38,465 nt of DNA from JAENVT01 sp031412355 (GTDB lineage: Bacteria; Actinomycetota; Acidimicrobiia; Acidimicrobiales; Ilumatobacteraceae): assembly GCA_031412355.1 (NCBI GenBank), contig JANOCR010000188.1:1-38465 (forward strand), in the 5' to 3' direction. The position numbers and the translations under genes were made by a program. This document shows, piece after piece, positions 30,740 to 38,238 of the stretch; position 1 is the first letter of the stretch, and every line of letters begins with the position of its first letter. The notes under the pieces are model-generated. The model was not told the origin of the DNA and did not search any database. It worked only from the letters and a program-made list of their open reading frames with translations.

Positions 30740-31317
30740 CCGTACGCCTGGCGCAGCAACTGCAGATCGTTGGCCAGCGCGGCGGCAGTGATCGTGGTGG
30801 CGTAGCGGCTCACGACGATGCCCGACGGGTCGATGATCCATGTCTCGGGGACCTGAGCGACGCCGAAGTTGGTGGCGATCTGTCCATCGTCGTCCTTGAC
30901 GATCGGCCACGACCCGCCCTGCTCGGCGAACCACTGCGAGACGGCCTCGTCGCTGTCGTCGAACACGATCGAATACAGCTCGGCGCCGTCGACGATGCCG
31001 GCCTGTTGGGCAGCGAACGAAACGAGTTCGGGATGCTCGGCCTTGCACGGAAGACAGCTCGACTGGAAGAAGTTCAGCACCACCCAACTTCCCTTGCGGC
31101 GGCTGAGGTCGAAGGTGTCGCCGTCGAGCGTCGCGCTGACGACCACGGGCGCCGGTTTGCCGTAAAGGAACGACGACGTCACATCTGGCTTGTCGGCCTT
31201 TCCACCAGCGAGCACCACGAACAACGCCGCTACCACCGCGGCAACGGCGAGCGAGATGAACGGCGCGATGCGGGGACGGCGTCGGGACTCGGGTGACACA
31301 GTGACGGGCTCAGACAC
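30736..31317 (-). CDS. ccmG: CcmG-type thiol:disulfide reductase
   Basis: 193 residues, a membrane-anchored thioredoxin fold. The N-terminal helix at about 19-40 is followed by the redox motif NFFQSSCLPCKAEHPEL (CLPC) and the cis-Pro loop VPETWIIDPSG. It reduces CcmH or apocytochrome c outside the membrane. The CLPC pair differs from the more common WCPTC or WCVPC, with Ser-Ser before the first Cys. Start overlaps the ccmF 3' end by eight bases, and the stop overlaps ccmH. Confidence 0.9.
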   Translation of the reverse strand: MSEPVTVSPESRRRPRIAPFISLAVAAVVAALFVVLAGGKADKPDVTSSFLYGKPAPVVVSATLDGDTFDLSRRKGSWVVLNFFQSSCLPCKAEHPELVSFAAQQAGIVDGAELYSIVFDDSDEAVSQWFAEQGGSWPIVKDDDGQIATNFGVAQVPETWIIDPSGIVVSRYATTITAAALANDLQLLRQAYG

Positions 31318-33289
31318 CGGCGGTCTCCAGGTCGATCGGCGCCGACACGGGGTCGGTCGGTGAGCGGCGACGACGTCCGGGGAAGCCGGCCAGCACCGTG
31401 CCCAACGCCATCATCATGCCGCCGATCCACATCCAGATGACGAGCGGCTTGATGAAGATCTTCACCGGTGCCTCGGTGCCGTCGAAACGAACGCTCGGTT
31501 CAAGCGTGAGATACAGGTCGTTCAGCAAACCGTTGCGCACGCTGGGTGTTGGGATCTTCGTCCCGAAGTTCGTGAACGTGGTGATAGCCGGCGCATAGGT
31601 CTGGCCGCCATCGATTGATATCAGTGCCTTAACGCCGGTCGAGCGTGCGTCGGTGAACTGCTGCAGTTCGACCAGTTCGAACGTGTGCCCGCCGTACGAC
31701 ACCGGAACCCCAGGCTGCAAGGTGAACTCGGCGACCCTGGTGTAGCTGTTGGAGGCTGCCAGCGCGACCGCGATGAGGATCACCCCGAGGTGCACCACCA
31801 TCCCACCGTTGGCCCTCCCGACCAAGCCGCGCCAACCCTGCCTGCGCAGTGCGAGCACGAGCTGACGCATGGCCGCACCGCCGGCGAAACCAGCGAGGAA
31901 GAACGCCAGCAGCGGCGCCAGACCGTCGGCGCCGACCGCCACGCTGATCGCCAGCGCGCCCGCACCGCACCACGCCGGCCAGAACAGCCGATCGCGCAAC
32001 AACTCGGTGCTGGCCTTGCGCCACGGCAGCACCGGCGCGACCGCCATCAGGAACAACAGCGTGATCCCGATCGGCATAGACAGTCGGTCGAAGAACGGAG
32101 GGCCTACCGCGATCTGGCGATCCTGCAGTGCCTCGACGATCAACGGGAACACCGTGCCGAGCAGCACGATGAACGCGAACACCGTGAAAATCACGTTGTT
32201 GGCGAGGAACGCGCCCTCCCGCGAAACGGGCGAGTCGATCGCACCCGGCGAGCGCAACCGATCGCCGCGCCACCCGATCAACGCCAGCGACACGGCCACG
32301 ATCACGCCAAAGAACCCCAGCAGATACGGCCCGATCGTGCCGTTGCTGAAGGCGTGCACGCTCTGCAGCACACCGCTGCGCGTGATGAACGTGCCGAGGA
32401 TGGTCAGCGAGAACGTGGCTACCAGCAGGCTGATGTTCCACACCCGCAACATGCCACGCCGCTCTTGCACCAGCACCGAGTGCAGGTACGCGGTGCCGGT
32501 GAGCCACGGCAGGAAGCTGGCGTTCTCGACGGGGTCCCACCCCCACACGCCTCCCCAGCCGAGCACCTCGTAGCTCCACCATCCGCCCAGCAGGATCCCG
32601 ACGGTCAAGAAGCCCCAGGCATACAACGCCCACCGGCGCGTGGCCATCAACCAACCTTCACCGACGCGGCCCGTGATCAGTGCAGCGATCGCGAACGCGA
32701 ACGGAACCGTGAACCCGACGAAGCCGAGGTACAGGATCGGTGGATGGAACAGCACCAGGATGTGGTTCTGTAGCAGGGGGTTCGGGCCGAGGCAGCAGCG
32801 ATTGAAGTTGGGGATCGGGCCCGCCTTGAACGCGTCGATCGGACCGAAGGACAGCAGGAAGAAGAAGGCCGTGACCACGAACATCACGACCAGCGCCCAG
32901 GCCACCAGCGGATCATCGAGGCGGTGTCGATTGCGGCGCATGATCACGGCCGTGTAGATGGCCAGGATCAACAGCCACAGCAGCACGCTGCCTTCCAACG
33001 CACTCCACAACGCAGTGACGTTGTACAGCACGGGTGTCTCGCGGGCCCCCACCTGCTGGATGTAGGCCAGCGAGAAGTCGCGGGTGATCAACGCCCGCTC
33101 CATGACGACGACGGCGATGACGGCGCCGCCGAGCGCCAGCCACGCGTAGTTGCCGATCGAACGCAGCAACCGCCTGTCGCTCGTGATCGTTGCGATGGCC
33201 AACCCCAGCGCCCCGAACACGCTGGCCGCCAAACCAACGACCAGGGCGGCGTGGCCGACGAGACCGTTCAGGCTTGTAGCTGCGAACAT
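31310..33289 (-). CDS. ccmF: haem lyase CcmF
   Basis: 659 residues with about 14-15 membrane helices. The haem-handling WWD motif is GGWWSYEVLGWGGVWGWDPVENAS (residues about 233-256), flanked by conserved histidines (LFHPPILYLGF, TAYLHSVLVQE). A C-terminal periplasmic domain follows (FTLQPGVPVSYGGHTFELVELQQF). CcmF ligates haem from holo-CcmE to apocytochrome c. ATG 33289 gives the usual first helix (VGHAALVVGLAASVFGALGLAI) and overlaps the ccmE 3' end by 22 bases. Confidence 0.96.
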   Translation of the reverse strand: MFAATSLNGLVGHAALVVGLAASVFGALGLAIATITSDRRLLRSIGNYAWLALGGAVIAVVVMERALITRDFSLAYIQQVGARETPVLYNVTALWSALEGSVLLWLLILAIYTAVIMRRNRHRLDDPLVAWALVVMFVVTAFFFLLSFGPIDAFKAGPIPNFNRCCLGPNPLLQNHILVLFHPPILYLGFVGFTVPFAFAIAALITGRVGEGWLMATRRWALYAWGFLTVGILLGGWWSYEVLGWGGVWGWDPVENASFLPWLTGTAYLHSVLVQERRGMLRVWNISLLVATFSLTILGTFITRSGVLQSVHAFSNGTIGPYLLGFFGVIVAVSLALIGWRGDRLRSPGAIDSPVSREGAFLANNVIFTVFAFIVLLGTVFPLIVEALQDRQIAVGPPFFDRLSMPIGITLLFLMAVAPVLPWRKASTELLRDRLFWPAWCGAGALAISVAVGADGLAPLLAFFLAGFAGGAAMRQLVLALRRQGWRGLVGRANGGMVVHLGVILIAVALAASNSYTRVAEFTLQPGVPVSYGGHTFELVELQQFTDARSTGVKALISIDGGQTYAPAITTFTNFGTKIPTPSVRNGLLNDLYLTLEPSVRFDGTEAPVKIFIKPLVIWMWIGGMMMALGTVLAGFPGRRRRSPTDPVSAPIDLETAGV

Positions 33290-33744
33290 GCCGCTGATTG
33301 CGCCTCGTCGAGACGATCCGGGTTGTCGGCCGAGTATTCGTTGCTGTGCTTCACTTCGAGCTTGTCGCCCAGGAAGACGCCCTGCTCGTCGACGATGCCG
33401 TGAACCACAACCGGGATGCACTCCTGGAACAGGCCGCCAGGATCGCCCTGGTAGCGCACGTCCATCTCCGCGCCCTCGAAGGCGATCGTGAAGTTGGTGA
33501 CAGCACCAACCTGCTGCACCGAGCCCTCCTCGACCGTGCCCTGAATGCGCAACCGACGCCCCGTCTCGCAGCCGCTCTTGCGGCCGACCTCGTCGACGTT
33601 GCAGTAGAAGTCGATGGCCGACGTGAGGAACTTGGTCACCACGACGCCACCGGCCAGCAGCACGACGACCAGCAGCACGATCGCACGCCAGTTGCGTTGC
33701 CGGGGCGGATTCGCGGTCGTGGTCTGACGAGGACTCAGGTCCAC
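33268..33744 (-). CDS. ccmE: haem chaperone CcmE
   Basis: 158 residues. One membrane helix at about 19-36 is followed by an OB-fold. The covalent haem site is His133 in LEVKHSNEY, with Tyr137 (H-x3-Y), the classical histidine variant, not the CxxxY variant. An extra loop with two Cys (FYCNVDEVGRKSGC) precedes the core RLRIQGTVEEGSVQ. It carries haem from CcmABCD to CcmF. GTG 33744 is chosen because the open frame before it is antisense-like and the previous gene (ccmD) ends at 33735, a ten-base overlap. Confidence 0.93.
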   Translation of the reverse strand: MDLSPRQTTTANPPRQRNWRAIVLLVVVLLAGGVVVTKFLTSAIDFYCNVDEVGRKSGCETGRRLRIQGTVEEGSVQQVGAVTNFTIAFEGAEMDVRYQGDPGGLFQECIPVVVHGIVDEQGVFLGDKLEVKHSNEYSADNPDRLDEAQSAACSQLQA

Positions 33745-33866
33745 GGGCGATCCTCGGGTGGCAGACGTTGAGCCAGCGCCCTGGCCCGACGGAACATCGC
33801 CATGGTCAGCGCACCTATGCCGCCGAACGTGGCGACGTAGCAGACGATCACGAATGCGGTCTCCAC
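33735..33866 (-). CDS. ccmD: CcmD-like small membrane protein
   Basis: 43 residues: one membrane helix (AFVIVCYVATFGGIGALTMAMF) followed by a basic tail (RRARALAQRLPPEDRPWT), the form of CcmD, which helps release holo-CcmE from CcmC. GTG 33866 overlaps the ccmC stop by one base (TAGTG), and the stop lies inside the ccmE start. Sequence similarity is weak, as always for this protein; position between ccmC and ccmE is decisive. Confidence 0.78.
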   Translation of the reverse strand: METAFVIVCYVATFGGIGALTMAMFRRARALAQRLPPEDRPWT

Positions 33867-34612
33867 TAGATGCTGGCTTCTTCGCGTCGCTCGGCGATGG
33901 CGAACTCGAGTCCGTGATCGTCGAGTGCATCCTGCATGGCCATCACTCGTTGACGATGCATCACCAACCACACGTACAACAGAGTGAACACGATCACGCC
34001 GATGAACAAGCTGAACAGCATCAGGTTCTCGAGCTTGCCTTCGGAGATGCTCTCTTGCTGATGCAACGGCCGCCACCATTCGACGCTGAAGTGCACCAGC
34101 GGAATCTCGAGAACCGACAGCAGCGCCACGACTGCGCTGCGCCGGGCGCGTTGATGATGACTGCCGCCTAGACCGCGCACGGCGAGGTAGCCGAGGTAGG
34201 TGACGAACAGGAATGCGGTCGTCGTGACCCGTGAATCCCACACCCAGTAGACGCCCCACGAGACCCGGCCCCACAGGCTGCCCGTCAGCAGCGTGATGCC
34301 CATGAACAACACCCCGACCTCGGCGCTGGCGCCGGCCAGGCGATCCCACGTCAACGAGCGGGTCCGCTTCGACAGGTAGGCGGCGCTGCTGACCGCGGTG
34401 ACGATGAACGCCAGATAGGCCAGCCACGCGCTGGGCACGTGGATGTAGAGGATTCGAACGCCTTTGCGTTGCACGGCATCGTCAGGCGACAGGAACAGGC
34501 CGAACAACACGAACCAGGCCAGCCCGACGAGGGTCGCGAGACCAAGCGCCCGCGACACACGGGTACCCGTGGGGCGGCGGACGATCTCGGTCGTTTCATT
34601 GGGCAACGTCAT
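33866..34612 (-). CDS. ccmC: haem exporter/handling protein CcmC
   Basis: 248 residues, six membrane helices. The tryptophan-rich haem motif is GRVSWGVYWVWDSRVTTT, with the conserved histidines in YIHVPSAW and VHFSVEWWRPLHQQ. CcmC loads haem onto CcmE. ATG 34612 overlaps the ccmB stop (ATGA). The C-terminus extends as a cytoplasmic tail (RQRVMAMQDALDDHGLE), slightly longer than usual. Confidence 0.95.
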   Translation of the reverse strand: MTLPNETTEIVRRPTGTRVSRALGLATLVGLAWFVLFGLFLSPDDAVQRKGVRILYIHVPSAWLAYLAFIVTAVSSAAYLSKRTRSLTWDRLAGASAEVGVLFMGITLLTGSLWGRVSWGVYWVWDSRVTTTAFLFVTYLGYLAVRGLGGSHHQRARRSAVVALLSVLEIPLVHFSVEWWRPLHQQESISEGKLENLMLFSLFIGVIVFTLLYVWLVMHRQRVMAMQDALDDHGLEFAIAERREEASI

Positions 34613-35298
34613 GCGGCATCGTCCACGAGCGGGCCGAACGCGATTGATCCACCGATGCCGAACAGCAACGCATAGGTGACCAGCAACGCCACCCATCCCC
34701 AGCCCTCACGCATCGAGATTCCTCCTACGCCGAGTGCCGCTTCGGTCGCTCGGGTTGAACCGATCAGAACTGGCGCCACGACCGGTAGCAACAGCAACGG
34801 CAGCAGTGATTCGCGACCTTTGGTTCCGGTGGTGAGACCGCCATAGAGCGTACCGACCAAGCCCAGTCCGCAGGAAGCGGCTAGCGCGCTTGTGATGAGC
34901 AGCGCCACACCATCGATGCCGACGCGGCTCTCGTAGAGCACGAACGCGGCTGCGAACAGCAGGCCCACCAGCACCAGCAGTTGCAGCGTGAGCGCCGCTG
35001 CCTTGCCGAAGTAGATGCCTTGGGCGGGCACCCCGGCGGTACGCAGCGCGTCGAGCGCGCCGTCGGCGGCCTCGACCGCGAACGATCGCTGCACGACCAC
35101 CAGCATGCTGAACAGGGTCGCCAACCACACGAGCCCAGGGGCGACGCGGGCGAGCAGATCGTCCCTGTCGAGGGCGAAAGCGAACAGGATCATCACGATG
35201 GCGGCAAAGGGCAGCACCTGATTGACGAGGACGCGGCTGCGCAGTTCGACGCGGAGATCTTTGCCTGCAATCAGCCGAACAACGGCGAAGATGGTCAT
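34609..35298 (-). CDS. ccmB: CcmB, membrane subunit of the CcmAB ABC transporter
   Basis: 229 residues, six membrane helices. Family stretches are LIAGKDLRVELRSRVLVNQVLPFA at the start, VQRSFAVEAADGALDALRTAGV and LGLVGTLYGGLTTGTKGRESLLPLLLLPVVAPVLIG. CcmAB uses ATP to free holo-CcmE from CcmC. ATG 35298 overlaps the ccmA stop by one base (TGATG); the stop overlaps ccmC. Confidence 0.95.
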   Translation of the reverse strand: MTIFAVVRLIAGKDLRVELRSRVLVNQVLPFAAIVMILFAFALDRDDLLARVAPGLVWLATLFSMLVVVQRSFAVEAADGALDALRTAGVPAQGIYFGKAAALTLQLLVLVGLLFAAAFVLYESRVGIDGVALLITSALAASCGLGLVGTLYGGLTTGTKGRESLLPLLLLPVVAPVLIGSTRATEAALGVGGISMREGWGWVALLVTYALLFGIGGSIAFGPLVDDAA

Positions 35299-35957
35299 CA
35301 CGGCCCGCCGATCTCGGCTCGGACCTGGCCGCCGACCACATCGACGACGCGGGTCGCTAGGGCGCCGGCGCGATCCAACTCGTGGCTGGCCACGATCATC
35401 GTCGCTCCCGAAGCGGTGGCGGCTCGCAGCACGGTGTCGAGTTCGTCGCGGCCGGCCGCGTCGAGCCCGGCGTGTGGCTCGTCGAGCAACCACAGTTCGG
35501 CGCGACGGGCGATCAGGCACGCCAGCGCGGTGCGGCGGCGCTGTCCCGCAGAGGTTTTGCACACCGGCACGCCGCTCAGGCGTCCGCCAAGACCCATGCG
35601 ATCGAGAGCAGCCGCGATCTCCTGCGACGAGGCGCCGACGGTGGCACCCCAGAAGGCGACGTTCTCACTGACGGTGAGATCGATGTAGAGCCCGTTGGAA
35701 TGACCCAGCAGGCCGACCCGGGCGCGAACGGCCTGGCGTTGCTCGGCCAGATCCAGCCCGAGCACGATCGCCGAACCCCGGCTGGGTGGCAGCAGCCCGG
35801 CACACAATCGCAAGAGCGTGGTCTTCCCAGCGCCGTTCGGGCCCCTGAGGAGCACGATCTCACCACGCCGTACGGTCAGCGTTGCACCGGCCAACGCCGG
35901 GAAGCGATCGAGGACGGCCACGACGTCGACGAGTTGAACGACCGGATCCGTCTCCAT
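35298..35957 (-). CDS. ccmA: CcmA, ATPase subunit of the CcmAB ABC transporter
   Basis: 219 residues. Walker A GPNGAGKTT, the Q-loop region GLLGHSNGLYIDLTVSENVAFW, the ABC signature TSAGQRRRTALA and Walker B ELWLLDEPHAGLD are all present, the last two in CcmA form. First gene of the ccm operon. ATG 35957 (METDPVVQLVDVVAVLDRF) is chosen; the longer open frame to 36101 has no family similarity. Confidence 0.94.
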   Translation of the reverse strand: METDPVVQLVDVVAVLDRFPALAGATLTVRRGEIVLLRGPNGAGKTTLLRLCAGLLPPSRGSAIVLGLDLAEQRQAVRARVGLLGHSNGLYIDLTVSENVAFWGATVGASSQEIAAALDRMGLGGRLSGVPVCKTSAGQRRRTALACLIARRAELWLLDEPHAGLDAAGRDELDTVLRAATASGATMIVASHELDRAGALATRVVDVVGGQVRAEIGGP

Positions 35958-35981
35958 AGGACGTGGCAACGCTACCGGCAA

Positions 35982-36041
35982 GTCAAGCTGCGACTGGATC
36001 GTGCCGATAGCGTCAAGCGTTGGTTCGACGAGCGTCAAGCT
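35982..36041. promoter_or_regulatory. repeated GTCAAGC motif in the ccmA-sortase divergent region
   Basis: GTCAAGC occurs in the same orientation at 35982, 36012 and 36034, spaced 30 and 22 bases; the last two are longer repeats (AGCGTCAAGC at 36009 and 36031), two helical turns apart. The 122-base divergent region must hold promoters for ccmA and the sortase; the motif may be an activator site. Confidence 0.35.
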
Positions 36042-36079
36042 CAGGTCAATCAGCGCCCATTCGTCGAATCGATTGAACA

Positions 36080-37312
36080 ATGTCGGAAAAACCACCAGCA
36101 AGTCACGAGAAAGTCAGTCACTGGGATCGGCCGAAGCCGCCCCGCGACTGGCGTTGGCTGATCGGCGGGATCGGGCGCTCCCTGATCGCACTCGGTCTGT
36201 TGATGTTCGCGTTCGTGGCATACCAGTTGTGGGGTACCGGCATCCAGACCGCACAGGCCCAGCGATCGCTGTCGAAGGAGTTCGACCAGCTGATCTCCAG
36301 TGCCCCGTCGGGATCCGAGTCGACAACGACCACCGCGGCACCGACCACTGAACCTCCGACCACTGAACCTCCGACCACTGAACTGCCGACCGCAGACAGC
36401 ACCGTGCCCACGACGACCGTCAGCCCGGTGCTGCCAACCGCCAAGCCGATCCCTGCCGCCGAAGAGGGTGTTGCCCGGTTGGAGATCCCGCGCATGGGCC
36501 TCAATCGCATCGTGGTCGAGGGGGCCACCGCAGACGCGCTGACGAAAGGCCCGGGTCACTTCCCGGAAACGCCGCTGCCAGGCCAGTTGGGCAACGCCGC
36601 GATAGCGGGTCACCGCACCACGCATCTGGCTCCGTTCTTCGACATCGACAAGCTGCAGCCGGGCGACGAGATCATCGTCACGACGTTGAACGGCCGCTAC
36701 GTGTACCACGTCACCGGAACCGAGATCGTCGCCCCGGAGGACTACGCCGCGGTGATCCCCACGACCGACGTCACCAAGGCCACGCTGACGCTGGTGTCGT
36801 GCACCCCGCGCTACTCGGCCAAGAACCGCATCGTCGTGCGGTCCGAACTGGTGCCTGACCAGTCCGACGCACTGACCGAAGCCGCCCCCGCATCTTCGGT
36901 GACGGACGCGGGTGATGCGGATGGTGTCACGCTGCCCGACGAAGACTCAGTGACCGTCGTCGACACCGTCGCGCCCGTCGCGACAAGCGCCGCCGACGAC
37001 ACGACGGTCGAGGACACAGCGGTTGAGGAGACGACGGTCGAGGACACAGCGGTCGACGACACGTTGCCAGCAGGACCCCAGGCGACGGCCACGCCTGATG
37101 CATTCACCGACGGATGGTTCAGCGACACCAGTGCGATCCCGCCGTCGATCATGTGGGGATTGATCCTTGCCGCCGTTGCCTACGGGATCTACTGGCTCAG
37201 CCACAAGGTCCGCCGCTACTGGGTCGGCGTGCTCGCCGGCTTCATTCCGTTCGTCGTCGTGCTGTACTTCTTCTACGAGAACATCAACCGACTCCTGCCC
37301 CCGAATCTGTGA
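36080..37312 (+). CDS. class E sortase with extended linkers
   Basis: 410 residues. N-terminal membrane helix (about 32-50), a Thr/Pro-rich linker, then the sortase barrel (about 130-256) with the catalytic His178 (AIAGHRTTH), Cys241 (TLVSCTPRY) and Arg250 (AKNRIVV). An acidic Val/Glu/Asp/Thr-rich linker (260-345) and two C-terminal membrane helices follow. Class E sortases of high-GC actinobacteria usually cleave LAxTG signals; no substrate gene is in the window. Two nucleotide repeats encode parts of the linkers. Start ATG 36080. Confidence 0.9.
   Translation: MSEKPPASHEKVSHWDRPKPPRDWRWLIGGIGRSLIALGLLMFAFVAYQLWGTGIQTAQAQRSLSKEFDQLISSAPSGSESTTTTAAPTTEPPTTEPPTTELPTADSTVPTTTVSPVLPTAKPIPAAEEGVARLEIPRMGLNRIVVEGATADALTKGPGHFPETPLPGQLGNAAIAGHRTTHLAPFFDIDKLQPGDEIIVTTLNGRYVYHVTGTEIVAPEDYAAVIPTTDVTKATLTLVSCTPRYSAKNRIVVRSELVPDQSDALTEAAPASSVTDAGDADGVTLPDEDSVTVVDTVAPVATSAADDTTVEDTAVEETTVEDTAVDDTLPAGPQATATPDAFTDGWFSDTSAIPPSIMWGLILAAVAYGIYWLSHKVRRYWVGVLAGFIPFVVVLYFFYENINRLLPPNL
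36341..36385 (+). repeat. 15-bp tandem repeat in the sortase Thr/Pro linker
   Basis: CCGACCACTGAACCT occurs three times in tandem, the third copy ending AACTG. It encodes P-T-T-E-P units, a flexible wall-spanning linker likely to vary in copy number between strains. Confidence 0.85.
37001..37053 (+). repeat. 30-bp period repeat in the sortase acidic linker
   Basis: A 23-base identical stretch at 37001-37023 and 37031-37053 (period 30) encodes TTVEDTAVEE-like ten-residue units. Confidence 0.8.
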
Positions 37313-37341
37313 AGATCCACCTGTGACGATCAGCCTCGGCG

Positions 37342-37593
37342 ATGACTGATCCGGTCCGCGCCCGCCGCCGCCAAGTGGCCCGCTGGACTCGATTGGCGAA
37401 TCGCCTCGGCTACTTGTTCTTCGGCATCGCCATCGCAACGTTCGTGATCGGATTCATCGTCAGTTTCAACGGGGCAGTCTCGGCAATCGTCGTCGGTGCA
37501 ATGATCGCCGGCTCGGCATTGCTCGCTCCCGCAATCGTGCTGGGATACGCCGTGAAAGCGGCCGAACGCGACGACCGCGAGCGCGGCTTTTAA
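37342..37593 (+). CDS. small two-helix membrane protein
   Basis: 83 residues. A basic N-terminus (MTDPVRARRRQVARWTRLANRLG) precedes two membrane helices (YLFFGIAIATFVIGFIVSF and AISAIVVGAMIAGSALLAPAIVLGYAV-like) and a charged tail (AAERDDRERGF). No family was recognised. It begins 29 bases after the sortase stop and 50 bases before the TetR gene, and may be co-transcribed with either. Confidence 0.7.
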   Translation: MTDPVRARRRQVARWTRLANRLGYLFFGIAIATFVIGFIVSFNGAVSAIVVGAMIAGSALLAPAIVLGYAVKAAERDDRERGF

Positions 37594-37622
37594 CAACCCA
37601 TTTCCGCCAAGGGTCCCGCTGT

Positions 37623-37640
37623 TGTTACTCTGAGGTAACA
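37623..37640. promoter_or_regulatory. palindromic operator before the TetR gene
   Basis: TGTTAC-TCTGAG-GTAACA, perfect 6-bp arms, ending three bases before ATG 37644. Size and position suit an autoregulatory TetR operator; it would also cover the ribosome-binding region. Confidence 0.55.
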
Positions 37641-37643
37641 CGT

Positions 37644-38225
37644 ATGAGCATCCGCCTCCCCGCTCCGGCCCGCCGCGAACAGATCCTCGACGTCGCCGTC
37701 GAGGTCTTTGCTCGCAGTGGCTTCCATGGCGCCTCGATGAACGACGTCGCCGAGGCCGCCGGTGTCACCAAACCGGTGCTCTATCAGCATTTCGACAGCA
37801 AGCAGGACCTGTACATGGCTCTGCTCGACGAGGTCGGCAACCGCCTGTTGACCGCCATCACCAAGGCCACCGCCGGAGTTGCCAGTGGACGCCAGCAGAC
37901 CGAGCAGGGCTTCCTGGCCTACTTCCAATGGGTGGCCGACGATCACGACGCCTTCCTGCTGTTGTTCGGCTCCCGGGCGAGTCGCGACGAGGAGTCCACG
38001 CAGGCCATTCGCCGCATCACCGCAGGCGCAGCCGATGCGATTGCACCACTGATCGCTGCCAACATCGGCCCCGATCACCGCCGCACGCTGGCTCACGGCC
38101 TGGTCGGCCTGGCCGAAGGCGTCAGTCGACGGCTGGTCGAACAGGGGCGATCGTTCGACCCAGTGGTGCTGGGCCAGCAGGTCGCAGACCTCGCCTGGGC
38201 CGGCCTGCGCGCCGTTCACGACTGA
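37644..38225 (+). CDS. TetR-family transcriptional regulator
   Basis: 193 residues. The N-terminal helix-turn-helix (about 10-57: REQILDVAVEVFARSGFHGASMNDVAEAAGVTKPVLYQHFDSKQDLY) is typical of TetR; the C-terminal helical domain (60-190) would bind a ligand and dimerise. It resembles the mycobacterial regulator Rv3208 in the KPVLYQHFxSKxxLY region. A perfect palindrome lies immediately upstream. The ankyrin gene follows after 13 bases and may be co-transcribed. Confidence 0.92.
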   Translation: MSIRLPAPARREQILDVAVEVFARSGFHGASMNDVAEAAGVTKPVLYQHFDSKQDLYMALLDEVGNRLLTAITKATAGVASGRQQTEQGFLAYFQWVADDHDAFLLLFGSRASRDEESTQAIRRITAGAADAIAPLIAANIGPDHRRTLAHGLVGLAEGVSRRLVEQGRSFDPVVLGQQVADLAWAGLRAVHD

Positions 38226-38238
38226 TCAGGGTGACCGG

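Noticed and set aside
34609..35562. longer CcmB reading frame with 88 extra N-terminal residues
   Set aside because: The extension overlaps the ccmA catalytic region in another frame and has no family similarity; the TGATG coupling at 35298 gives a normal CcmB.
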